From positions 4,960,001 through 5,024,000 of the forward strand of contig OY781040.1 in assembly GCA_963676095.1 (NCBI GenBank): 64,000 bases of DNA. The letters are read 5' to 3'. This DNA comes from G963676095 sp963676095. GTDB taxonomy: Bacteria > Bacteroidota > Bacteroidia > Bacteroidales > Prolixibacteraceae. A program made the position numbers and the translations under genes. Below, in pieces: positions 53,067-60,460 of the stretch. Numbering within the stretch: position 1 is the stretch's first letter; the number at the start of each line of letters is the position of its first letter. The notes under the pieces are model-generated. The model was not told the origin of the DNA, searched no databases, and saw only the letters and a program-made list of their open reading frames with translations.

Positions 53067-53320
53067 TCTTCAAAATCTTCTTCTTCGAAAACATCATTCA
53101 TCAGCAACTTATCATCGCCGGCTTCATGCATCTTTTTGAAAGCGGCCTCCCAACCTTTACGGATTCTTGTTTTAGGCTTTAAGATAATATGGTCTTTCTC
53201 CATGATAAGTTCCATGGTGTCTTTGATGTTATATCGATCAATGATAGTCTTACTCAATCGAATACCTTTTGAATTGCCAACCTTTATTACTGATACATCC
53301 ATATTATGCATGTTTGACAT
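53057..53320 (-). CDS. mazE: MazE/AbrB-type antitoxin
   Basis: An 87-residue protein with an AbrB-type swapped-hairpin domain (MDVSVIKVGNSKGIRLSKTI, then DTMELIMEKDHIILKPKTRI) and an acidic tail that blocks MazF. Its coding sequence has the word CCAACCTTTA (plus strand) twice, the recombination point that produced the remnant at 33655-33745. Confidence 0.93.
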   Translation of the reverse strand: MSNMHNMDVSVIKVGNSKGIRLSKTIIDRYNIKDTMELIMEKDHIILKPKTRIRKGWEAAFKKMHEAGDDKLLMNDVFEEEDFEEWK

Positions 53321-53511
53321 GTAGATACAAAGTTATTACATTCTAATTGTAATACAAAATAAAGATGCTAATATTTTTTTAATGTCAGCAGTTTGGTAGA
53401 ACAAGTAAATTTACCTTTCATACTTTTTCAGGACAGTGCTTTCAATTATGCAGTTCTTCTAATACATGCAGGACTCTTTCTCCGATGTCCTGTTACGGTG
53501 TTGTTATGTGA

Positions 53512-53560
53512 GAGGTTTTCCCTAGGCCCATGGCTAGCGGCTTCCCACTCCTTTAGATTG
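53512..53560 (+). repeat. Repeat family A, partial copy A5
   Basis: GAGGTTTTCCCTAGGC, then GGCTAGCGGC and an AGATTG end, similar to the second half of 63531-63645. It lies 3' of the higBA module. Confidence 0.5.
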
Positions 53561-53601
53561 TATGCAGTGAATTAAATACATCCTTCTTGTTCTAGTACAT
53601 C

Positions 53602-53622
53602 TTTTCGATTTTCAAGCCCGCA
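53602..53622 (+). repeat. Repeat family C, copy 1
   Basis: TTTTCGATTTTCAAGCCCGC plus one A, an exact 21-base match to 59728-59748. It lies 47 bases 3' of the higA stop. Confidence 0.85.
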
Positions 53623-53668
53623 GCCGGGCCGCAAAAGAAATTATTAATTAGTTATCGAAGGCATGAAA

Positions 53669-53983
53669 TTATAATTGGTTCATGGATTCAGATCTCCTTC
53701 TCAACTGTCTGATTCGGTTAAAAATGGCTACATTATTTATTCTTTCTTCTTCAATGTCATAATCATTTTGCAGCCCTAACCAGAACCTGGCAGAGTTCCC
53801 AAAGTAAGAACTAAGGCGTAACGCTGTATCGGCTGTAATCCTCCTTTTTCCCTTCAGTATTTGAGAAATCCGGGTCTGCGGTATTTCTGTATCTTTTGAA
53901 AGCCTATAAGCAGTTATCCCCATTGGTTTTAGAAATTCTTCCTGTAAAATTTCTCCGGGGTGAATATTTGCCAATCTTTCCAT
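53669..53983 (-). CDS. higA: HigA family antitoxin (XRE helix-turn-helix)
   Basis: A 104-residue antitoxin with the HigA opening ANIHPGEILQEEFLKPMGIT and a Cro/CI-type helix-turn-helix (AYRLSKDTEIPQTRISQILK), then DTALRLSSYFGNSARFWLGL. It follows higB by 12 bases, the reversed order typical for hig modules. It probably represses its own operon. Confidence 0.94.
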   Translation of the reverse strand: MERLANIHPGEILQEEFLKPMGITAYRLSKDTEIPQTRISQILKGKRRITADTALRLSSYFGNSARFWLGLQNDYDIEEERINNVAIFNRIRQLRRRSESMNQL

Positions 53984-53995
53984 TTTGTGTCCTCC

Positions 53996-54280
53996 TTATT
54001 TATGGTAATCCATTATTTCTACTTCAGATGCATGATTATTTGCCCACTTGAAAACGATTCTCCATTGGTCATTAACCCGGATACTGTAAAATTCATTGCT
54101 TTTGCCTTTCAACTTTTCCAGGTGGTTTGATGGTGGAATCATCAAATCTGTAAGATCCTGGGAGCTATTTTTCATCCTTAGTTTTCTTCTTCCAATTTGT
54201 TGTATCTCTAAAGGAATTCGTTTAGCCCTTTCTCCTTGCCAGATCTTTTCTGTTTCCTTTGATCCAAAGCTAATAATCAT
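53996..54280 (-). CDS. higB: HigB family toxin
   Basis: A 94-residue RelE-fold ribosome-dependent mRNA endonuclease. It has FGSKETEKIWQGERAKRIPL, QQIGRRKLRMKNSSQDLTDL and the C-terminal YSIRVNDQWRIVFKWANNHA with VEIMDYH, matching HigB/YefM-like plasmid killer proteins. First gene of the pair. Confidence 0.93.
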   Translation of the reverse strand: MIISFGSKETEKIWQGERAKRIPLEIQQIGRRKLRMKNSSQDLTDLMIPPSNHLEKLKGKSNEFYSIRVNDQWRIVFKWANNHASEVEIMDYHK

Positions 54281-54377
54281 TATTCATCTGTTATTACTAA
54301 CGTCAAAGATAAGTATTTTACTTCAATTCATGATAAAGGCAGTATTAATCTTTTCGAAATCGGCATATCACTAATGA

Positions 54378-54404
54378 GGTTTTGCAGTGAGCAAAGTGGT
54401 AATT
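54378..54404 (+). repeat. Repeat family E, copy 1
   Basis: GGTTTTGCAGTGAGCAAAGT then GGTAATT; 23 of 27 bases match 56354-56380. It lies 3' of the zeta-toxin gene. Confidence 0.75.
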
Positions 54405-54434
54405 TCGGGATTACGTGCCGTAAAAACAACTTAT

Positions 54435-55082
54435 TTAACGCTTACTCCTAAGGAAATCCGATATTTTAGGCAGATAATCCGACAACTCTTCATACGGAAA
54501 TTTATTATTGAATAATCTAACTTTTCCATCAGAAATTATTACCTGAACCTTTGGCAGAGAATTATCAACACTATTATCAATAATTACGATTTGATTAAAG
54601 TCCTGATAGAAATCATCCAAATTTTTCAATCCTTCATGAAAATTTTTTAAAATACTTTCTTCCTGAATCCTTGGAAATTTTTCATTTGCCTCTCTTTTTT
54701 CTATACGAGATTTCGACAGTTCAATACTTCTGAGTGTTAAATAAATAAGGTTTAGTTGATATCCACTCTCCTCAAATAACTTTACATATTTTACCTGGTC
54801 TTTCCTTAAATTACACTCGTAAGAAAAATCGCTACCTTCAGAGATTGCTTCTTTACAAAGTTTTTCGAAACATTTGTCTAGCCTTCTTCCAATCTTTGAT
54901 TCATCCAAATAACTGTCATAAGACAAATCATTAATTACCTCTTCCCTGAGTAAATCAAGATTTACCGGACATGTTGACAAAAAATTTTTATGTTTTAAAA
55001 ATTCTGAAAATCTTGTTTTTCCAGCACCACTGGGTCCCGCTAAAATAGTTAATGCAGGCATAAATATTGGCTGAATCAGCAA
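54435..55082 (-). CDS. Zeta-toxin family kinase
   Basis: A 215-residue P-loop protein with Walker A LAGPSGAGKTRFSEFL (about residues 14-29), the base-binding helix region SDFSYECNLRKDQVKYVKLF and the Arg-rich YLTLRSIELSKSRIEKREAN. Zeta toxins phosphorylate UDP-sugars and block wall synthesis, or related substrates. It overlaps the small upstream gene by seven bases. Confidence 0.88.
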   Translation of the reverse strand: MLIQPIFMPALTILAGPSGAGKTRFSEFLKHKNFLSTCPVNLDLLREEVINDLSYDSYLDESKIGRRLDKCFEKLCKEAISEGSDFSYECNLRKDQVKYVKLFEESGYQLNLIYLTLRSIELSKSRIEKREANEKFPRIQEESILKNFHEGLKNLDDFYQDFNQIVIIDNSVDNSLPKVQVIISDGKVRLFNNKFPYEELSDYLPKISDFLRSKR

Positions 55083-55321
55083 ACAGTAGAGGGTTCTTTT
55101 ATATTAAAGTGTTTGCTATGACGTTGTAATAAATCAGAATAAGTAGGAAATTGTTGAAGATTCTCTTTCAATGCGTCCATTGCACCCAAGAGTTCTACAC
55201 CATCAGGAGTTAATTTGAAATCATCTCCCATGATACCATTCATTAAGTCTTCGGTTGCAGAAGACTTTTTGTAAATACTAGCCTTTTCTTTTGAATAAAG
55301 GTCTAATGTCTTCTTTTCCAT
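55076..55321 (-). CDS. Probable antitoxin for the zeta-type toxin
   Basis: An 81-residue acidic protein (MEKKTLDLYSKEKASIYKKS, then DDFKLTPDGVELLGAMDALK) with helical prediction, in the position and size of epsilon-type antitoxins. Direct similarity to epsilon is not visible; the assignment rests on the overlap with the toxin. Confidence 0.7.
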   Translation of the reverse strand: MEKKTLDLYSKEKASIYKKSSATEDLMNGIMGDDFKLTPDGVELLGAMDALKENLQQFPTYSDLLQRHSKHFNIKEPSTVC

Positions 55322-55508
55322 ACAAAATATCCTTCCTTCTATTCTACTCTACATTGTTTGGCAATGTACAAAACTTTAAAATTATTTTTGGCAACCTTTG
55401 TTCTCTTTTTTTGAAACAACAACAAAATTTAACACATCTTGTTCTTTTTTTTGGAGTTTTTCTATGTCCCCCAATTGGGGCTAACTTATTTCCCTTTGAT
55501 CCGGGACA

Positions 55509-55558
55509 TGTTGTAGCTTCTTTTTCCGATCATGAACATCCGTCATAACTATAAATGT
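55509..55558 (+). repeat. Repeat family D, copy 2
   Basis: TGTTGTAGCTTCTT, then TGAACATCCGTCAT and AAATGT, matching 52612-52663 with a shorter spacer. It lies 54 bases 3' of the gene at 55612. Confidence 0.75.
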
Positions 55559-55611
55559 TGTGTATTTATTGGGCAAAATTAAAAGGATTAACTATAGAAA
55601 AAAGGAAACCG

Positions 55612-56094
55612 CTATCTTTCTTTCTCTAGTGCAACGTTACCACAGATTACCTCTTTTGATTCTGGTCCATAACCAACGAAACAACCATTTAGATTTTTCC
55701 CTGATGGTGATAGTTCTAATAAAAAATATCCAAATTGCGTCATATTTGGATCATCGTTATTGTATTCTATTTTTAAAAATCTATTATCAGAAAGTCCACC
55801 ATGGATAACAAATGTTTCCAAATTGATAATTTTTGTCTCTCTTAAATCTACAACACATTCACCTTTTAGTTTATTATTTTCAGATTTAAAAATAAAGCTT
55901 ATCTTAAACTCAGCATCTCTATCATGAAATTTCTGTCTTGTAGTTCCTACCCATTTACCTCGTATTTTTTCATTTTGGGTTATCGGTCTTTGTTTCGTCT
56001 TATTATTTAAATACTTCTTAATGCAAATACTCAATATGGTAGTAAGTAATGTTGCAATTGCCCCTATAATAGCTATTAAAATCCCTTTATCCAT
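55612..56094 (-). CDS. One-helix membrane protein with a beta-barrel-like domain, function unknown
   Basis: A 160-residue protein: one N-terminal helix (ILIAIIGAIATLLTTILSIC), a short basic linker, then a beta-rich domain (IRGKWVGTTRQKFHDRDAEF, KISFIFKSENNKLKGECVVD). The layout resembles membrane-linked beta-barrel effectors such as Cap15 of CBASS, but that family has two helices and no cyclase is nearby. I treat it as unknown. Confidence 0.7.
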   Translation of the reverse strand: MDKGILIAIIGAIATLLTTILSICIKKYLNNKTKQRPITQNEKIRGKWVGTTRQKFHDRDAEFKISFIFKSENNKLKGECVVDLRETKIINLETFVIHGGLSDNRFLKIEYNNDDPNMTQFGYFLLELSPSGKNLNGCFVGYGPESKEVICGNVALEKER

Positions 56095-56466
56095 ATTTTA
56101 ATTTTTAAGTATTTACTGTTAGATGTATTACTCTGCCTTGGTGGCTATTTTCTAAATTCTAGAAAATTATCCATAATCCAAACTTGCTCAATCTGTGCGT
56201 TTATTTTGCTTTATGTATTTCTTTTGAATTCTTTTTCTGAGGTAGTAGATACTAAGTCTGGTATATAGCCATGTTTGTCAGTTTTAGTTTACCCTACAAT
56301 TTACTGCAAACTGAAATAAAGTGCAATGAAAATCTTACAAATTTTTCAACTGGGGTTTTCTGGTGAGCAACGTGGTAATTGACAAATGATGATTTTTATA
56401 AGGAATTTAAAAAGGAAGATTAAACTCAACGTTATTCTCAATCCGGATAGCAACCATCAGAAACTA
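56095..56466. other. Gene-free region with repeat E
   Basis: No gene is seen in these 370 AT-rich bases apart from repeat E copy 2 at 56354-56380. It lies 3' of the hydrolase gene and upstream of the gene at 55612. Confidence 0.55.
56354..56380 (+). repeat. Repeat family E, copy 2
   Basis: GGTTTTCTGGTGAGCAACGT then GGTAATT; partner of 54378-54404. It lies about 87 bases 3' of the hydrolase stop. Confidence 0.75.
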
Positions 56467-57516
56467 TCACTCTCTATTGCCATTTTGTAACTCCACCCAC
56501 TTTATAAAATCGGTCATTACTTCATCCCAATGACAGTTATCTAGAATCGGTTTACCTAATGAATCAACGTCCATATAATTGTGTTCTAAACCGATATATG
56601 GGACTACCTTGTAATTCTTTTTCCCTGCTGCTATAAAATCAATTGGCAACAAATCACAATAATCAGCTGCATTAATATCTTCTGTTCCATATGCGATATA
56701 AACAGGGATTTTAGTTGTTACGAGCTCGTTAATTATTGATTTTGAAAAACTTAATATTGTCTTAGGGGAATCTTCCCCGGATTGCGAATTCGAGTCTCCC
56801 GCATGTTGATTTAACCATTCCCACCATTGGTAAATACGATCAATCTTTTTCTGCGCCTCTTCCGGATCAATTAGTTTCATCTGTTCCTGTAACCTAAGTT
56901 TTCGGATATATTGGGTTATTCTTCCTAAAGGATCTCCTGATAAAAATCCTAATGCTGTAACATGAGGGTTATTAGCCGCAACACTGGCTGCAATGCGTGC
57001 TCCTTGAGAATGACCAACAAGTATGAGGTTGTTTTTATCCACCCATTTCTGTCTGACTAAGAAATTAATCACGGTATCACATCTTTCTTCATACTTTTCC
57101 AGATAATTATTTTCCAAATATTGGCGAGGATAAGAATGGACATCTTTCTTGTCTGTGATATATGCAAACTGATTATTCAAATCTTTCTCACTTGCTATAA
57201 TCGGAACATGGGGCATGCTTATCAAGACAAAATTATATCGCTCTGCTATTTTCTTATAATCGAAATTATTTATCGGAGAAAATATTACATCTCCATTGTT
57301 GAACTCTATAATCAAGGGAATTGGAAGAGATCCTTGCAAAAATATTATCGTTGGTTTGGGAGTCTCTAGGTCTCGGTTTATTTTTAAAAATTGAATAGTG
57401 TCAGCTTCCTCATTGATGCTATAACTACATGCATCCAACTTTCCAATAGGGCACTGTCCTTGTGATAAAAAATTGAAACAAATAAAAATTACAATTAAAA
57501 TATATTTTCTATTCAT
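56467..57516 (-). CDS. Exported alpha/beta hydrolase next to the radical SAM maturase
   Basis: A 349-residue protein with a signal peptide (MNRKYILIVIFICFNFLSQG) and an alpha/beta-hydrolase core. The nucleophile elbow is GHSQGARIAASVAANNP, an acidic residue is in AYGTEDINAADYCDLLPIDF, and the His is in GLEHNYMDVDSLGKP. I use the ATG at 57516; a TTG at 57525 is less likely. It starts five bases after the maturase stop, so it is in the same transcript. It could be a secreted peptidase or esterase acting on the modified peptide; that role is inference. Confidence 0.85.
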   Translation of the reverse strand: MNRKYILIVIFICFNFLSQGQCPIGKLDACSYSINEEADTIQFLKINRDLETPKPTIIFLQGSLPIPLIIEFNNGDVIFSPINNFDYKKIAERYNFVLISMPHVPIIASEKDLNNQFAYITDKKDVHSYPRQYLENNYLEKYEERCDTVINFLVRQKWVDKNNLILVGHSQGARIAASVAANNPHVTALGFLSGDPLGRITQYIRKLRLQEQMKLIDPEEAQKKIDRIYQWWEWLNQHAGDSNSQSGEDSPKTILSFSKSIINELVTTKIPVYIAYGTEDINAADYCDLLPIDFIAAGKKNYKVVPYIGLEHNYMDVDSLGKPILDNCHWDEVMTDFIKWVELQNGNRE

Positions 57517-57521
57517 GAATA

Positions 57522-58685
57522 TCAATCATTTTTATAGTAATCATTTAAGGTTAATTTTTCAATTTCTGTTTCTCCGGTGACCGTCTTGGGAAGCTCTTCT
57601 ATTATTCTATTCTGGATATGAGAGACCAATGAAAAAATTTCAAAACAATAGACAGATGGATTATTAAATCCATTTTTTAAAGAATAACGGTGAGCTAGAT
57701 GCCCTCCCCCACAAATATTTTTTATAATACATTCTTTGCATTTTATGTGTAATTCATTGTCTAAATGAGAGTTATAATATTTTTTGATTAATGGATCTTC
57801 TAATGCTTCATCAATAGTATTTCTCTCTATATTGTACTTCGTTTTAGTAAAACCATTTCCACAAACCATTAAATTATCAACTGCTTGTATATCACCATTC
57901 GGTTTAATACAAATCGTTTTGTTATTTTTTCGACCAATTGTTTCATTCCCTCTTTCTATTCCCAATATTAACCCAATTACGATATCAAAAGATCTTATAT
58001 ATGGCTTATTTACAGATTTGTCATTAAACCACAAGTCAAATAATTCAATTAACCAAGAACTAATTTGTTGATCCTTATTTTCTACTTGATCATAGGTCTT
58101 ATCCGGGTATAAAAAATCAACAAATGAAACGCCTATTTCTTTTAAATAGTTGTATATATTCAATGGATTTTCCTCAGGATGAATGACACTTAAAATGCTA
58201 ACCGGATAATTATTCTTATGCAAAACTTTAATCCCTTTAATTATCTGACTATATGCACTTTCTCCATTTGATCTAAATATTCTATCTCTAGTGGCATATT
58301 CCGAACCATCAAAGCTCATTCCTATTGAAATGTCTAATTGCTTACATAATTTTATCCATTCATCTGAAAGTAATGTTCCATTGGTTTGTAATGCGAGTCG
58401 CACATCAATATCTGGAATATATTCTGTAATTCTGTTGCAAAAATTTACATAAAATGATTTCTTCATCAATAATGGTTCTCCTCCATGAAAGATAATAAGA
58501 AAGTCTTTTATTCCATTTTTTTTGCAATGTTGATTTATCTTTTTTATTACATGCAATGCCATCTCATCAGTCATGTTCGAAGCACCATATGCATAGGAGT
58601 TATCTCCATGATTAAAAACATAACAATATTTACAATTCAAATTGCAATTGTTAGTAACTTTTAAAATTAATTCATTAATTAGCAT
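57522..58685 (-). CDS. Radical SAM/SPASM peptide maturase
   Basis: A 387-residue radical S-adenosylmethionine enzyme read from the ATG at 58685. A GTG at 58748 would place the start inside the terminator hairpin. The 4Fe-4S motif is CNLNCKYC (Cys14, 18, 21), with LIIFHGGEPLL and LQTNGTLLSDEWIKLC as further radical SAM signatures. The SPASM domain has CIKPNGDIQAVDNLMVCGNG and KCKECIIKNICGGGHLAHRY, which should bind auxiliary clusters. Such enzymes modify ribosomal peptides. The precursor gene lies directly upstream. Confidence 0.93.
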   Translation of the reverse strand: MLINELILKVTNNCNLNCKYCYVFNHGDNSYAYGASNMTDEMALHVIKKINQHCKKNGIKDFLIIFHGGEPLLMKKSFYVNFCNRITEYIPDIDVRLALQTNGTLLSDEWIKLCKQLDISIGMSFDGSEYATRDRIFRSNGESAYSQIIKGIKVLHKNNYPVSILSVIHPEENPLNIYNYLKEIGVSFVDFLYPDKTYDQVENKDQQISSWLIELFDLWFNDKSVNKPYIRSFDIVIGLILGIERGNETIGRKNNKTICIKPNGDIQAVDNLMVCGNGFTKTKYNIERNTIDEALEDPLIKKYYNSHLDNELHIKCKECIIKNICGGGHLAHRYSLKNGFNNPSVYCFEIFSLVSHIQNRIIEELPKTVTGETEIEKLTLNDYYKND

Positions 58686-58694
58686 AGAATTATT

Positions 58695-58731
58695 GAAAAA
58701 AGAGGGTGCCTGAAAAGCATGAACACCCTCT
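58695..58731 (-). terminator. Terminator/attenuator between precursor and maturase genes
   Basis: On the minus strand AGAGGGTG and CACCCTCT form an 8-bp stem with a 15-base loop, followed by six T residues, ten bases before the maturase ATG. Partial read-through would give much precursor and little enzyme, common for peptide operons. Confidence 0.82.
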
Positions 58732-58810
58732 ATGGATTCGTGTACCACCTTCGATGGATATTTTTTATTTCAGATATCTAAAAATAATTTTCAGACACCT
58801 TCACTACCTT

Positions 58811-58999
58811 TTAGGTGTGCCGGACATATGTACTCTCAGCATAATTACTATTCCCCCAATCTGGAGAATCAAGGCTATTATTGGCTATACCACTTCCTCC
58901 TCTTATTTCAGATAAACCTCTTTTTGAAAGAAATTCATTAATTGAATCAAGATTTTTGTCCAGATCCACAGTGGAAAATTTAATCTTCTTCTTTTTCAT
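58811..58999 (-). CDS. Candidate RiPP precursor peptide with a Gly-Gly leader end
   Basis: A 62-residue peptide. Residues 1-35 (MKKKKIKFSTVDLDKNLDSI, then NEFLSKRGLSEIRGG) form a charged helical leader ending in Gly34-Gly35, in the style of Bacteroidales GG precursors. The 27-residue C-terminal part is rich in Ser, Asn, Asp and aromatics (NNSLDSPDWGNSNYAESTYV, ending RHT), with no cysteine. A terminator and a radical SAM/SPASM maturase follow. Modification type and cleavage site are unknown. Confidence 0.8.
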   Translation of the reverse strand: MKKKKIKFSTVDLDKNLDSINEFLSKRGLSEIRGGSGIANNSLDSPDWGNSNYAESTYVRHT

Positions 59000-59240
59000 G
59001 TCTTTGGTTTTTGTTTAATTTGATAAGCTAAATTTAATTCAACATACAAGCTAAATTAATAATATGCAAAATAAAATACAATAAGATGGTAATAAAAATT
59101 TTTAAGTATGTGCCAAAAATTTAGCAATGTCCACATCAAGAAGATGGAAAAGATTAAAATACAACCGATTGCTATACTTATAATTTTTCAATTATTATAT
59201 TGCACTCCTCTCCTCCATCTTTTTTTCGACATGCACAGCA

Positions 59241-59639
59241 TCATCCTGTTATTTTTTTCAGTACCATTATCCCGAGCTGGATATTTCCCAACTTGCATTC
59301 AAGAAACTCAATGCCTCCCAGAAGCCAGAAAATCACAGTGGCAACCGTGAGTAACGACAAGATCCACTCAATGTTTTCTTTAAACACATAAGTATACAGG
59401 CATGAAAAAAGGAACGAGCCTGCCACCATTAATAAACCGTAAGTCCAGGATAACTGGGTGATTAATTCGATCGTTCCTCCAATAATAAAAGACCATGCCA
59501 CTACACGGAATAATTTTTCGTGGTTCAGGTAATAAATTTTGATTGGACATCCACACCTCATAGCGATACTTTTATACATGATTGCTATGAAACCAGCGAT
59601 AATCGCTGAGAGTGAAGAAAAAATAAAACTATTAACCAT
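59241..59639 (-). CDS. Four-helix membrane protein of unknown function
   Basis: A 132-residue protein with about four hydrophobic helices (SSLSAIIAGFIAIMYKSIAM, LFRVVAWSFIIGGTIELITQ, GLLMVAGSFLFSCLYTYVF, ILSLLTVATVIFWLLGGIEF) and a CGC motif near residue 30. Not recognised. It is 240 bases upstream of the precursor gene on the same strand; a link to the peptide locus is possible but not shown. Confidence 0.75.
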   Translation of the reverse strand: MVNSFIFSSLSAIIAGFIAIMYKSIAMRCGCPIKIYYLNHEKLFRVVAWSFIIGGTIELITQLSWTYGLLMVAGSFLFSCLYTYVFKENIEWILSLLTVATVIFWLLGGIEFLECKLGNIQLGIMVLKKITG

Positions 59640-59727
59640 TGTATCAAATAAATTTAAAAACTGTTCTTTATTGAAAGTAATCCTCTCCCCACAATATCCT
59701 TCACCACCTTTCCGTTTATTTTATTAT

Positions 59728-59748
59728 TTTTCGATTTTCAAGCCCGCA
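59728..59748 (+). repeat. Repeat family C, copy 2
   Basis: Exact 21-base match to 53602-53622 (TTTTCGATTTTCAAGCCCGC plus A). It lies about 105 bases 3' of the DsrE-type lipoprotein gene. Confidence 0.85.
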
Positions 59749-59826
59749 ATTCTGGCGGCGTGCCGCTCATCTTTCAATCCCCCAATAATACTCTTGGGCT
59801 TATGCTGCTTTTTTCTTCTTACAAAC

Positions 59827-59843
59827 AGGCTAATTATTATCAA
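59827..59843 (+). repeat. Repeat family B, partial copy d
   Basis: AGGCTAATTATTATCAA, the right half of repeat B as at 44679-44701. It lies directly 3' of the gene ending at 59854. Confidence 0.5.
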
Positions 59844-59853
59844 ATGTGCTTTA

Positions 59854-60327
59854 TTAATAATCCAATGTTATGATTCGTCCTTTTGTAAAGTTGAAAAATT
59901 TGTCCTTTTGAGCAACTTGAACACCGTCCATTAAATCTTCAGGTTTGAAGCCTGCAATTTTTAAACATGTCGGACAGGCATAAACGCCAACTTTTTTATT
60001 TACTAACTGTTTTATGTAGGACTGAAATGATTCAAAATCAGCAAAATTTAAATCTTTTGCTCCTTTAACTAATAACTCTACAGCATGAATGTCCATATAA
60101 ACAATTACATCTTTGTCTTTTGCCATCATAGTTGCCATTTTTAAAGGCATCAATACTCGATGTGGGTCATTATAGCTTTCTGTTATGTGGATAAATACAC
60201 CATCTCTAACTGAGTCCACCCTGGAAATAGTCTGTTTTTCATGTTTGAAATCATTTCTTTGGTCAGGTCTTTGATTGCAGGATAAAATCATAAGTCCAGT
60301 AATAATAAATAATCCGATGTTTTTCAT
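59854..60327 (-). CDS. DsrE-family lipoprotein
   Basis: A 157-residue protein with a lipoprotein signal ending in MILSC (Cys17), then a DsrE-like domain (VLMPLKMATMMAKDKDVIVY, VELLVKGAKDLNFADFESFQ) with the conserved Cys pair in YACPTCLKIAGFKPEDLM. DsrE domains are normally cytoplasmic sulfur carriers; a membrane-anchored periplasmic form is less common. Not linked by sequence to the sulfur operon at 21-28 kb. Confidence 0.85.
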   Translation of the reverse strand: MKNIGLFIITGLMILSCNQRPDQRNDFKHEKQTISRVDSVRDGVFIHITESYNDPHRVLMPLKMATMMAKDKDVIVYMDIHAVELLVKGAKDLNFADFESFQSYIKQLVNKKVGVYACPTCLKIAGFKPEDLMDGVQVAQKDKFFNFTKGRIITLDY

Positions 60328-60409
60328 AATTGTATAATATTTAGTTAAGAGTCATTTTTAACTTATTGATAACTTTCTAGCATTTCTTCATCGGTCGGTC
60401 AAATAACCT

Positions 60410-60426
60410 TTATTGGAGGCTAATTA
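60410..60426 (+). repeat. Repeat family B, copy c
   Basis: TTATTGGAGGCTAATTA, identical to the core of copies a and b. It lies 34 bases 3' of the HigA-ImmA fusion gene. Confidence 0.75.
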
Positions 60427-60460
60427 GTGTCTGTCTATAAACGGGCCCATTCTTCTCTCA

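Larger units (their letters stand above)
53321..53668. other. Gene-free region with repeats A5 and C
   Basis: No convincing gene. It holds the mazEF upstream region (similar to 33746-33840), repeat A copy A5 and repeat C copy 1. Confidence 0.6.

Noticed and set aside
55612..56094. CBASS Cap15-type effector
   Set aside because: Only one membrane helix and no CD-NTase gene nearby; kept as unknown.
59108..59391. Plus-strand frames opposite the four-helix membrane protein
   Set aside because: Overlap a better minus-strand gene and are low-complexity.
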